A DNA stretch of 64,000 bases, taken from the NCBI GenBank assembly GCA_018340805.1, contig JACMZG010001913.1, forward strand, positions 37,785,799 through 37,849,798, read 5' to 3'. Every line of letters begins with the position of its first letter. Positions within the stretch are counted from its first letter, which is position 1. The DNA is from Microvelia longipes (lineage: Eukaryota; Arthropoda; Insecta; Hemiptera; Veliidae). Positions 40,617 to 51,060 of this stretch are shown here, piece after piece. Position numbers and translations under genes: made by a program. The notes beneath the pieces were generated by a model. That model had not been told where the DNA came from and did no database searches. It was given only the letters and a program-made list of their open reading frames with translations.

Positions 40617-41657
40617 AACCATAGATATACTTGCAGCATAGAAACGAAACTAGGTTTACTTATTTATTACGTGAAGAGATACACTCGTAGCAAATTTTAA
40701 CTCAATTAGATTTTTTTTTTAATTTTATACAAGTTTTTTAAAAAATGTTCATTCATTCATGTAAATTCATTCGATTAAAATTAATGCAGATAATTAGACG
40801 CAATCTGTCACATATGTTGGTCTTATATAGGACTACATATAAGCTAAATCTGAAATCGATTTAAACATTTTTCTGCCATTTATAAATTGACAATTTTTAT
40901 TGTTTATAATTTTTATGTCAATATTGCGGGTTAATGACGTCATAAAAAAATCCGTACAACACAACTTTACCTTAAGATTGACTTGTGTACCAAACTTCAA
41001 CTCTGCAGCATAACAACGATGATAACACACACATACAGACCGACAACTTTGTGAAAATAATTAAGGAGTATATTTGTTTCAGAGTTCGCAAAAATGATTA
41101 AATCCAGTGAGGAGTTTCTAAATAACATTTTCTTTATTCGTAAAATCCCGGTTTCGGATTTTTTTGCAAACACAATACTTTTATTAAATACCTAAGGTAG
41201 AAATGAGGAAATATAACAAAAATACAATAAAAAGAACCTATGAAGCAATGTATAGAGGGCAGTGCCCTGTACATAGCAGCTGGCCCATTAAATTCCAAAA
41301 TATAACAACTAAGGACCGACAACCTATTATTAAGTTAAATTAAATTTTGCTGTTATGAACAAGGCAAAAAAACAAACAATACCTATTTATATTTATTTTA
41401 GAAAAAAAAATCTTCATAAAATAATTATTTTAAAAAGGAAAATATGCAGAGAAATTTTTACCATCATTATAATATTTAATCAACAAAAATGAGTGTTATA
41501 TTATGTCATGATGTACTAAAGGCATATGAAGTTGACATAGCATTGCTTAGCTTGAGCAAATAATTAACTCTATACAGCTTTAATAATAACATAAACCAAA
41601 AGTTATAAGCTAAGAGTGTTACTTGAGACAAAGGCGAAGTATAACAGAGTTTAACTA

Positions 41658-42058
41658 CAGTCTATCGTTTAGTTTAAAAATCTTGACAGGTCAGTTTAGA
41701 CACCACTGATTCTTAAGAAAAAAAATCCCTACAAGAAGGGAGCGGGAAAAACTATGTAAACAAATCAAGTTATTTTACCTGTATTTCCTTGGCGATGTTT
41801 TTTTACATTTCTTTTGTGTAGTTTTATTTTAAAATATCATTTTTAAGATTAATTTGAAAGTAGTTTTCAAAACGATGTAATCAAAAGAAAACCACAAACA
41901 AAGTGAACGATTGCCGGGAAGAAGGTTTTTTCCCTACAGCGGTTATTGTGTTGGGATTTTTTTCTCTTTTTAAGTGAGAGGTTGGCAGCGGCTTCTCTGA
42001 TTGGTCAATCCCCAAAATACTTATGACCTTGGGGATTTTAAAACTAAACGATAGACTG
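41658..42058. mobile_element. Tc1/mariner-like MITE (401 bp)
   Basis: The terminal inverted repeats are CAGTCTATCGTTTAGTTT, continuing AAAAATC on the left and TAAAATC on the right, with TA dinucleotides directly outside both ends (41656-41657, 42059-42060). CAGT ends with TA duplication are typical of Tc1/mariner relatives. There is no transposase. Confidence 0.8.
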
Positions 42059-42645
42059 TAATAACAAATGCATGAAATCTTTAAATTGTATTATTTTATC
42101 GAATTTCCAAAGAATAAATTAAAACAACCCAAGTATTATTTTAAGTTTCTGCTTTAATTAAATACCTGATTTAGCTTATTTACAGATATGAAATATTATA
42201 TTTAATCCAAATATTTAGATGAATCGGCAATTTGTGGCGTCGAAAGTTCCAGACATACTTAGCTGTATAAAACAAGAAGTTAACTAGATGAAGAACACAT
42301 GTTTTCATTGAACTTGAGATTCATGTGGCTAAAGGCTAATTTAAAAGCCAGTCATGAGGAAAATGATATGCATAGCTCTAACAGACAGTGTGCTTATCTA
42401 TCAAGTAACTAATAATTAAACTAAACCTACACTTACATTATATATAAAGTTAGCGAGTAAAAAAGTAGAAACAACTTTAATTCTACATTCGTTAAAATAT
42501 TTGCTCGTCAATTAGAATACTTGAAAATAATTATGGATAACAGATTTGAATTATTAAAACGGGAGTAATGACCAGCAAGGTGGACATCTTTCTCCCAACC
42601 CATGATGTTTTTTTTTCTTTTTCTCATTTATAACATAGGTATATA

Positions 42646-42967
42646 CATAGAGATATATACTAGAGGGAGCATAGCCTATATATATATATTTACATTGAGA
42701 GGCCTGAAACATTTTAGTGGGGCTCTCAGGGGCTCTGTGTAACCTCATTGAAACCTCCTCCAAGAGGGAGTTAAGGTTATAATTAATCAATTGTTTTGAG
42801 CTTCCCACAGATTGTTTGTGTTGTGATTTGTATTTTAAACATTGTACTATATAATTTACGGTTTTTTGTTCTGTTTATTGATGATAATGATAATCGAATG
42901 TGGTCAGGTTACTTTTTCGATGTTTCAAAATTCAACCAATAGGGCCCCCTAGTAATATATCTCTATG
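42646..42967 (+). mobile_element. Intact hAT-like MITE, CATAGAGATATA family (322 bp)
   Basis: It starts CATAGAGATATATACTAG and ends CTAGTAATATATCTCTATG, giving terminal inverted repeats of about 18 bp. Exact 8-bp target duplications GGTATATA lie on both sides (42638-42645, 42968-42975). This is the reference copy for at least seven others in the window. Confidence 0.9.
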
Positions 42968-43003
42968 GGTATATAGAAAAAATATTGCGTTAGCAAAAAA
43001 ATC

Positions 43004-43160
43004 CTAAACCAGGATGTCACCGGAATTATCCGTTTTTGGTGATTTTAAGGCCTCCTGAGTGGTTTTCACAAAGTTGTATGTGTGTGTGTCTGTTATCATC
43101 GTAGCTCCCAGTGTTTTTATGCTATCCTGAAGAGTTAAAACTCTGAATCTTGGACAGTAC
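43004..43160 (+). repeat. Dispersed repeat D (GTTATCATCGTAGCTCCCAG family)
   Basis: Blocks GAATTATCCGTTTTTGGTGA, AAGGCCTCCTGAGTGGTTT, TCACAAAGTTGTATGTGTGT, TTATCATCGTAGCTCCCAGT and TATGCTA recur together. Other copies: 18110-18300 (+), 22930-23110 (-), 34080-34270 (-), 39430-39680 (-), 40980-41200 (-), 51490-51740 (-), 56410-56720 (+). No termini or coding content could be defined. It often adjoins the CGCTACGCTCATCC repeat. Confidence 0.6.
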
Positions 43161-43443
43161 CTGGATGGGTAACCGCTGGGAATGAAACGGATGCATTTAT
43201 TATGTTGGAACGAGCGAAGCGAGTCCGAAAATATATTACAGTATAAATTTAACAACTTGTATATTCTGAGGACAAGGTAATCGAGTCCGAAGAAGAGGAT
43301 GAGCGTAGCGAATCCGATATGATGAGGAAAAGTTGCGAGGTACCCCGCGGGTACGAATGATTTTTAACCACCTTTAGCAACCAAAACTAACCACCTTCAA
43401 CTAATAATAACTACGTATAACTCGAAAATACATAAGCTAAATG

Positions 43444-43810
43444 CAGTGGCGGCGATAAGCATGATGCCCTGCCAGGGCAGACAACTAAAATGATGCCCCC
43501 TATTCAATCAGTTTACCCCCCCCCCCACTTCTTTAAAGGGAGGGGGCGTTTTTGTGCCCTTCTAAGAAAAAACGTCCCTCTCACTTTATTCGGGCTTGGG
43601 ATCGACTTTGGCGTGATTACAGTTTTTTTTTCTTGTTGTCTTTATTAGTACGCCTTCTACTGCTCTTTTTATATGGATTATGGATATTATAAATTGTTTT
43701 CTAGTATACTTTTTTTGGGAGGGAGGGATATAACCTTTGTTATGATGCCCCCCGTCGATGTTGATGCCCCAAACTGCCGGGGCGGCGCCCCGGCGTTATC
43801 GCCGCCACTG
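43444..43810. mobile_element. hAT-like MITE with CAGTGGCGGCGATAA ends (367 bp)
   Basis: The termini are CAGTGGCGGCGATAA and TTATCGCCGCCACTG, exact inverted repeats of 15 bp. Exact 8-bp target duplications GCTAAATG lie at 43436-43443 and 43811-43818. CAGTGGCG ends and an 8-bp duplication are typical of hAT. The interior has poly-C runs and GATGCCCC blocks but no transposase. Confidence 0.92.
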
Positions 43811-44324
43811 GCTAAATGACTATGTAAGAGAAAATTGGGTATTCGGTAGTGTACAGTGATTATAATGGGTAATTGATGGTTATATGTTTATTTAGTTATT
43901 TATATTTACATTGTTACAAATAATAAACATGGTCAGTAAAATAAAGTTAACCAATAGTGATTGATATGATCATCTTAAAACATACCTAAGAAAAAGAAGA
44001 ATTTAAAGTAGGAGGGGGCGGGGGGCAGAAATTACCTTAAAGCTTTGATAGAGTTATTAAGATAGTGTAAGTAGGAACTAAAAACAGTCAAAGTTTGATA
44101 AATGTATATATGTATTAATTATACATGTAGGTACATTCATTTTTTTAAAAAAATCTGACAAGTGATAAGTTTTTATATTAGAATACAAAAGAAATAATTA
44201 CGCAGTCACTCTCCCAATCACACTTAAGAGGGGTTTAAAGGGGACTAATATTGTGTAAGTCCCCAAAATTATTTTATAAAACTAATTATTCGTCTTCATA
44301 GGTTAGTTTGAAAATAGTGATCAC

Positions 44325-44917
44325 CATGGAGATATATTAATTAAGGGGGCATAGCCTATCTCAATACGAAATTTTGGGGCTCTGAGAAACCTCCTCCAAG
44401 AGTGAGTTAAGGTTAAAATAAAATAATTGTTTTAGGCTTACTGCCGTAGAGATATATTACAAGAGGGGCCCTATTGGTTGAATTTTGAAACATCGAAAAA
44501 GTAACCTGACCACATTCGATTATCATTTTCATCAAATAAACAGAACAAAAAAAACAGTAAATTATATAGTAGAATGTTTAAAATACATATCACAACTCAA
44601 ACAATCTGCGGGAAGCCCAAAACAATTGATTAATTATAACCTCTGCTCCCTCTTGGAGGAGGTTTCAATGAGGTTACACAGAGCCCTTGAGAGCCCCACT
44701 AAAAATGTTTCAGGTCTCTCAATGTATTAAGATAGGCTATGCCCCCTCTAGTATATATCTCTATGCTTACTGCACATTGTTTGTGTTTTGATATGTATTT
44801 CAATCGTTCTTTTACATAAATTACAATGTATTTAATTATATAGACAGAAGGTGGTCAGGTTACTTTTTGATGTTTTCAAATTCAACAACACGGCCCTCCA
44901 GTAGCAATGCCTCTATG
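44325..44917 (+). mobile_element. Outer CATAGAGATATA-family hAT-like MITE, split by a second copy
   Basis: The left part (CATGGAGATATATTAATTAA ... TTTTAGGCTTACTGC) spans 44325-44444. The right part (ACATTGTTTGTGTTTTGATA ... CCTCTATG) runs from 44774 to 44917. Flanks GTGATCAC (44317-44324) and ATGATCAT (44918-44925) look like a decayed 8-bp duplication. The left part has lost some internal sequence. Confidence 0.75.
44445..44765 (-). mobile_element. Nested intact hAT-like MITE, CATAGAGATATA family (321 bp)
   Basis: A full-length copy in reverse orientation to the outer copy, from CGTAGAGATATATTACAAG to GTATATATCTCTATG. It is flanked by exact 8-bp duplications CTTACTGC (44437-44444 and 44766-44773), which belong to the outer copy's own sequence. 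Confidence 0.9.
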
Positions 44918-45056
44918 ATGATCATTGAGGGCTTAGTCCTCAAAAAAAATCCACCCTTCCTCTTCCCTCTCCTCAGCCTTTCAGGAATAAGCAGAAATTA
45001 TAAATCATATAATTACTCCTATAGAATTATAACAGTAATAAAGTTAAGTTTCATAC

Positions 45057-45083
45057 TTGACGTGGACATAATGTCCACGTCAA
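45057..45083. promoter_or_regulatory. Perfect 27-nt hairpin with TGACGTGG half-sites
   Basis: TTGACGTGGACAT is followed by a single central A at 45070 and its exact inverse. The TGACGTGG half resembles CRE/bZIP sites, but function is only a possibility. It lies about 600 bp inside FMNL intron 1. Confidence 0.3.
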
Positions 45084-45687
45084 ATAATAGCTGAAATTAA
45101 CAGAAAAAACTGTCATTTCAGCCCTCTACTGTAGAAGATTTAAGAGTAGAATTTGGGCCCAATTTCGTGGCAGCTACCCTTAATTTTGGAATTTTCTTCT
45201 AAATGAATCCTGCATAATGTCGTTATAAATCAACATCGAAATTTTAACATAGAACTGGAGCATGAGCATGGAACTTGTAAGGATAGTCTCAGCCGGATCC
45301 GGAATAAGTGTTAAGCATGCATATAATAAGGAAAGATCTTAACACAAATTTAAAACTCTGGGGCATGCTACGTGCTATACAATGTTTTACTGTTTTTATA
45401 AGAAAAAATCAAAGATAAACACTAAATTGTCGATTAATTAAAACAAATTTTAGTTTAAAATTGATTAAGCTAGTAACTATTAAATTTAATAAAAAATTGA
45501 TATTTATTAGGATTCTGGACAGAATATCTAAAAAGATGTCATATTTGTGTGACAAAAAATTGCTTTAGTTTCGGGCTGAACACCTGTAGATTAGTGTAGA
45601 AATGCAACAGTTAGTTGATAACAAATAAAAGATTAGGATAAAAAAGTGAACGAAACTATGAAAAATATAATGTGTGATTTGGCTTAC

Positions 45688-45837
45688 CAATACTTTAGTA
45701 AATCTTCTTTCGAGTTCATTTTGATCTGAGGGCATAGGAATCCTGGTCCTTAGTGATGTCCGTAAATTAGTAGTCCGCTGTAAATCAACGGGAGGTGGCG
45801 ACTCCGAGTTCTTATTAGAACTTTGAGTCGAACCCAT
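45688..45837 (-). CDS. Frl: Formin-like protein (FMNL/Frl), coding exon 1
   Basis: This exon encodes the first 50 residues of a formin-like (FMNL/Frl) protein, a family of Rho-GTPase-regulated actin nucleators and elongators that act at the cell cortex. The frame starts MGSTQSS, has a Pro/Arg-rich stretch, then the family signature PMPSDQNELERRFTKVL. It ends at phase 0 on a GTAAGC donor (45687 downward). Exon 2 at 4790-4873 continues it in frame (RRFTKVL then ASMDLPPDK), as in insect Frl proteins. I chose the ATG at 45837-45835 although the frame is open 11 codons further, because G2 and S6 form the N-myristoylation pattern known in FMNL proteins and family homology begins here. The GBD/FH3, FH1, FH2 and DAD parts lie beyond the left edge. 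It is head to head with the GPALPP1-like gene. Confidence 0.88.
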
Positions 45838-46718
45838 GTCGAGTCGAATAAAACATTCACTGAGTATCACATTTATCAGTCCACTACACTCACATTTAAA
45901 GATATTGTGTTAACACTGAACAAAACGATACGAAGAAAAACATGATAGAAACAAAAGCCGGGGAAGTAAGAGAAGCGACATAAATCCACACGCAACAACG
46001 GTCGAACACAGACTGAATCAGACTGGGAGGGGGTTTGTTGTTTCCAGCCCCTGGAGTTGACCTAGAGGGCTATAAAGTGGGAGATCATAAAGAATAGTAA
46101 TAGTGGCACGATCTAGTGGAGATAATATTAAACTATTAACTACTCTCGTGAAGAATACCTACCCAATTCTGTACCAAGTATTTCCTCGCCCCTCACATTA
46201 TCGGAAAGGTATTTGCCATGCTCATCCTCAACTGCTTCACACGTCCTTAGACAGAAATAATCACATTTAATCCCAGCGTTCACCCATCCCCGTACTGACC
46301 TTGCTAGATGTTGTTTAACCCTAGTGATCGGAAAAATCCTATGCTATCAAAACCATTTAGATATGCTAGGTTTAGTTAACTAAAAAGATTAATAAACTAA
46401 CCTATATAGTTTAACTAACTCAAAGTAAAGGATCTGTATGTACCTTTAGGTCGATGGCCAAATTATTATAACACGTTGTGCAACGTTCTTAAGTACGCAC
46501 ATAGGCATTTTATTTACAATATATTTAACGACACAGATAGACCCAAGCGCTTACTATCAAATCAGAGACATTTTCGATCATTCACAGATTCACAGTTTTT
46601 TAGCGAATTTCCTTTCCTTTTTAAAGAGATAGGCGTCCAGGCGAGAGTTGAACCTCGGTCAACGACACAACTTCGTTTCAGAGGCCCTTTATGACGAAAA
46701 AAATACGTTTCGCGAACG

Positions 46719-46731
46719 TTTATATATATAT

Positions 46732-46786
<55 letters not shown>

Positions 46787-46794
46787 TAATATAT

Positions 46795-46867
<73 letters not shown>

Positions 46868-46869
46868 TA

Positions 46870-46925
<56 letters not shown>
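46719..46925. repeat. TA microsatellite inside composite repeat copy 3
   Basis: About 205 bp of (TA)n with several phase breaks, following TTTCGCGAACGTTTATA as in copies 1 and 2. Confidence 0.97.
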
Positions 46926-46930
<5 letters not shown>

Positions 46931-47867
46931 CATATAAAACTGGGACACACACATGTATATTTATAGATATACATAATAATCGAACGGATTATTTTTTTTT
47001 TTTTTAATCAAGCTTTGTACAAAAATTAACCTTGAGGAGGACACGAACCCTATTGAAACCCAGGTTTTTGTGACGTCATTAACCTGGTTTGCTGAGTCAG
47101 CAAATTTGTCAAAAAATCGACAGAATTCAGGGTTATTATTTTCCGCAGCGAAAATGTCAATTTTTATGTTTTTTGAGACGCTGAATCAAATGAAACCGGT
47201 CTGTAGTCGATACGACCACTCTAAGTGACCAAAAACTCGAAAAAACCATTGTAAATTACCGGAAACCAATAAATAAATAATACATTTCATTTAGAATGGG
47301 TGTTTCCACCCATTCAGCAACACCTAAGCAGTTACTTCAATTGTCAAGCACTGCTCGTAACTCATTTTGTCTGTATTTTTCAAAGGAAATGCGCATAATT
47401 ATACAGTTGGTTATACAAAACTAAGCCTCTAAAATTAGCAATACGCACTATTACCTGCACTAGTTTAAAACTTAGTCACTTATATTTAAGCTTAGTCAGT
47501 TATCTTTAAAAGTTTTATCCCATTTCCTTTAAAAAATACAGACAAAATGAGTTACGAGCAGTGCTTGGCAATTGAATAACTGCTTAGGTGTTAAAGCATG
47601 AACCGGAACCTTAAGAAAGAAATGGGTAGTAAAGCACGGAAACACGCATATTAAATGAAATTTGCCCGACATGCGGACCACCGCGCCAGAATTATTTATT
47701 GCTTATAAACTTATATCATGTAAAAAACTAAAAAAAAATATTATTCAACCAAGATTGTTATTAAGCACGGAAACGCGCATCCAAAAGGAAATTCACCCGA
47801 CGTGCGGACCATCGCGCCAGAATTATTTTGTAGTTGTAAACTTATATTATGTAAAAAAACGATAAAA

Positions 47868-47962
47868 AATTATTGTCCCTACCAGGATTTGAACCCAGAT
47901 ACCCTGAGTTTAAGTGCTCGTATCGACTCCCGACCACTGCCATTCAACTCACAGGCCCAAAA
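47868..47962 (-). repeat. tRNA-like module, minus strand
   Basis: On the minus strand GAATGGCAGTGGTCGGGAGT (A-box-like) is followed by CTGGGTTCAAATCCTGG (T-arm/B box) and TAGGGACA. It is the inverted counterpart of the module at 20657-20745. Confidence 0.5.
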
Positions 47963-48405
47963 AACATGGAAAACTAAAATAAATGTGTTATTCAGGGTCC
48001 AAAATTTAGGTTTTCTGGTATAGAGTTTTTTGACTTTTAAGTCACTTAAAGTAGTGGTTCTTCGAAACGGTTTTATTTAGCTCTCCAAAATAAATAAAAT
48101 TGTTTCGTATTCAGGGACCTCTGAAACGGACATATATGATACGTTCAGTAGTGTTTGAGAGTGGGGATGTAGTATGGAAGAAATATAACTTCCTTCTGAT
48201 CCATCTTTACTAGCTTGCTGTCCTGTCCCAGACAGACAACACAAAACTGGCTCCCACGGAACCACTGCGAAATAAGCAGACCCCCAAGCGTATGGACCTC
48301 GAATTGGGTTTTTTGGTTTGCCGGCATTCTTAAATGGCAGGGAACATATTCAGCTTAATCGGACCAATCTAAGTGCCGCAATAAGCAAATAACGTAATTA
48401 TGACG

Positions 48406-48471
48406 GGTGCCATTCGTTGGCGCTCCAAATCGTTGGAGCTCCAACGATTTGGAGCGCCAACAAATGGCACC
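48406..48471. repeat. 66-bp near-perfect palindrome
   Basis: Arms of 33 bp run from GGTGCCATTCGTTGGCGCTC to the centre GGAG|CTCC (48438/48439), with one mismatch. No spacer. Confidence 0.9.
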
Positions 48472-48889
48472 GAAAAGACATTAGTCCGCCATTTTATTTA
48501 ATTTTTTACTCAAGAATAAAAGAAAGAAAAAGATAAAAAAGATCAATAACCTTGTTTTGACTTGCAAATGACCTCTACTTTGTTGTTTGTCGTTTTCACT
48601 CGTTCAGGTTTTATTAAAAATAAAAACATAAAATATTTGTAGCATAAATAAATTCAATTTTTTAATGTCAAATTAGTAGCTAATAGAGTTTCAGTTTACT
48701 ATTCAGCACTCACTCACAGTAAGTATTAAACAGTTGCATTAAAATTCATTTTTTCACTGCGTTTTAGGTGTTAATCTGATTCTAGCGAAGAGAAAAGAAA
48801 CTAGATGTGCCGTCATGCTTCTATTTATATTTTGTATTATATTATATTAGCAGTGTTTGCACTTGTTGTAATCAGAGTGTTAGCTTCTA

Positions 48890-50700
48890 TGATCAAGGGT
48901 TTCTAAAAGTCAAGTTGTAAGCGTGCGTTCCTTGATACTTACAATCTACTTTTAACCCAGGGTTGAATCCCTTGTGTATCCATAGAAATTCACTACAAAC
49001 ACTAAGCTTACTAAATCTATTGTAAAATTCTTGAAATCCATTAGTACGTTCACACACACTAGATCCGCGGATCACATAGAATACGTATACAATACGGTCA
49101 ACTAACTTCACGGTTCTTGCAGCGAATTTGTTTAGTCGATCAAGTGATAACTGATTCCGCCAAAACATGGCGTCTTGTATAGTGAACCTTCACTTTTGGT
49201 TATAAGGAAGTTTAAAATAAAAAATATATTTAATTAAATTGTGATTTCTTTGCGTAATAATAAAGTCACACTAAAAAAAATAATATTCCAAAAGTTATTT
49301 GATCAAAAACGGTTATATAGAAGTGAAATAAAAGTTCGACGAGAAGGTTATTCGTTAAATACGATCGTCTCTTAAGGTACACACACAAAAAGACAGTGTA
49401 TCGGGGGATCCATTTAGATTCCATCTCCCTAGTTCTAGCGTATGTGATCGGATCCCCTCTGCATGGTTCATACAGCTTAAATTACCGTATTGAGAGATCG
49501 TACTCTATACGATACGCGGATCTAAAGTGTGTGTGAACGTACTACATGATTCCTACAGAATCCAGTTGGATACCCTATAAAAAGGGAGATGGAATCTGGT
49601 CTAATTCCCGATACGGTGATTTGCATTTAGTAAGTTTGCACAGCTTACTAGATCCACGGATCGTATTAAGTACACTAGTTAAATACGCTGTAAGAACCAT
49701 GCGGAGGGAATCCATTCTGATTGGCTTCAATTAAGGAGCTAAAATCTAGATTGATCCCCTCATGTATGTACCTTCAGAGGTGATCGTATTTAAAATACAA
49801 CCTTCTCACCAAACTATTATTTCACATAAATATCAGCGTTATTCATAACTTTTGAAATGTTATTTTTTTAGTGTAATTTTATTATTATGCTAAGGAACTA
49901 CAATTTAATTAAATATATTTTTTGTTGAAAACTTCCTTATAGCGATTCAAAGAGATAGTTGTAAGGTTGGCAATACCAAACGGATAATTTAAACAAAAAT
50001 TTTTACAAAAAAGTAAATTTATTGAGTTATTAATTATTTAGTGAGTAAATAAAATTGATTAACAATTAATAAATTAAAACACCATTAAGGTGAAAATCAG
50101 CTTGTTGTAAACCTTCACAATGTAAGACAAAATGTTTTGGCCGGATCAGTTATAACATTATCTGACACGATCGACTCAATAAATTATACATGAACCAGAT
50201 TGTATTGAATGCATAAAGAATGCTATCACCTGTTATATACATTGTGTGTACATAGTAATTAAGAGTTGATAGTATTAAATGGATAACCTTCTCAAAGAAC
50301 GATAATTTAATAAACACTATTATTTCACAGGTAAATAAAGCATAAATCCTTATGCTGTATTTACCTTCAGAGGCGATCATATTTAAAATATAATCTTCTT
50401 GACAAACTATTATTTTACTTTATTTCTGCTATGTATTTTACTTAAATATTAGTTATTCACCCAATAACTTTCCAAAAATTAATAACTATATACTATTACT
50501 GCCTAATAACTATATTATGTGAAGAAATCATAATTTAATTAACTATATTTTTTGTTTTTACTTTTATATCACCCGATTGATCCATCACAATTTAAGACGC
50601 GTTATTTTGGTGGGATCTGTTATGATATCATTTGACTCAATTGATTAAACAAATACGGAGCAAGAACCAAATTGTATTAAATGCATATAGAATATTTATT
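48890..50700. mobile_element. Large foldback element with satellite modules
   Basis: 49197-49945 is a diverged inverted repeat. The left side (TATAAGGAAGTTT, AATATATTTAATTAAATTGT, GATTCCATCTCCCT, GCATGGTTCATACAGC) reappears inverted on the right (GCTGTAAGAACCATGC, AGGGAGATGGAATC, ACAATTTAATTAAATATATT, AAACTTCCTTATAGC). A flanking module around ATGTTTTGGC[GC]G[AG]ATCAGTTAT occurs inverted at 49070-49190, direct at 50105-50220 and diverged at 50585-50700. Another right-arm copy lies at 50340-50570. A 91-codon minus frame (49168-48893) arises from the first module and is not supported as a gene. It ends within about 110 bp of the GPALPP1-like start codon. Confidence 0.65.
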
Positions 50701-50806
50701 TTTTCATTAAGTGATCAATACAGAAATAACGAATAGTTTATAATTTACAGATTTCACAAAAACAGGTCCCAATGTGATATGAATCTCTTTATTTTTTATT
50801 TTACAG

Positions 50807-51060
50807 ATGGTTAGATTTGGAGAATCGAGTGATAGTGAAGAAGAAAGAACTGACAGATTTAAGAATGAACGTAGCAATAAACCTGAATCTAAATTAAATT
50901 TAAATGCATTTGCAAATAATACTTTATCTTCATCTAGAAATGAGAGTTACAATGCTCCGGTTAGACCTCGACTATGTGCTATGTGTAGCAGGTCTATTAG
51001 TATGTGTATATGTAGGTCTTCTTACAGAGATTCCCCCAGAAGAAGTCCTCATAGGGAACG
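50807..51060 (+). CDS. GPALPP1: GPALPP1-like coding exon 1
   Basis: The ATG directly follows TTTTATTTTACAG, so translation may begin at the first base of an exon with an upstream untranslated exon. Alternatively the tract is part of the 5' UTR. It encodes MVRFGESSDSEEERTDRF..., ends GAACG|GTATGT, phase 2. It contains the CX2CX6CXC cluster (LCAMCSRSISMCICRS). Confidence 0.8.

Larger units (their letters stand above)
46596..48070 (+). mobile_element. Composite palindromic repeat, copy 3 (both arms extended)
   Basis: It begins TTTAGCGAATTTCCTTTCC, with a diverged tRNA-like block (AGTTGAACCTCGGTCAACGA) and a TA tract. It continues through CGAACGGATTA, ACGCTGAATCAAATGAAACC, an inverted repeat whose 123-bp loop is 47395-47517, and on the far side an inverted tRNA-like module (47868-47962) and AAGTCACTTAAAGTAGTGGT. 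The right half mirrors the left half of copies 1 and 2, so the ancestral element was probably one large foldback. Confidence 0.7.
45838..50806. promoter_or_regulatory. Intergenic region between divergent FMNL and GPALPP1-like genes
   Basis: About 5 kb lies between the FMNL ATG (minus) and the GPALPP1-like ATG (plus), so promoters of both probably lie here. A TCAGTG initiator-like element sits close upstream of the FMNL ATG on the minus strand (within 45850-45870), but it is a weak match. 46000-46590 has no recognisable feature. The rest is repeats: composite palindrome copy 3, a 66-bp hairpin and a large foldback block. No 5' UTR exon could be identified. Confidence 0.5.

Noticed and set aside
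48893..49168. 91-codon minus frame beginning MFWRNQLSLDRLNKFAARTV as a small mitochondrial-type protein
   Set aside because: The same ATGTTTTGG module recurs in diverged, non-coding form at 50105-50220 and 50585-50700, so the frame lies in a repeat.
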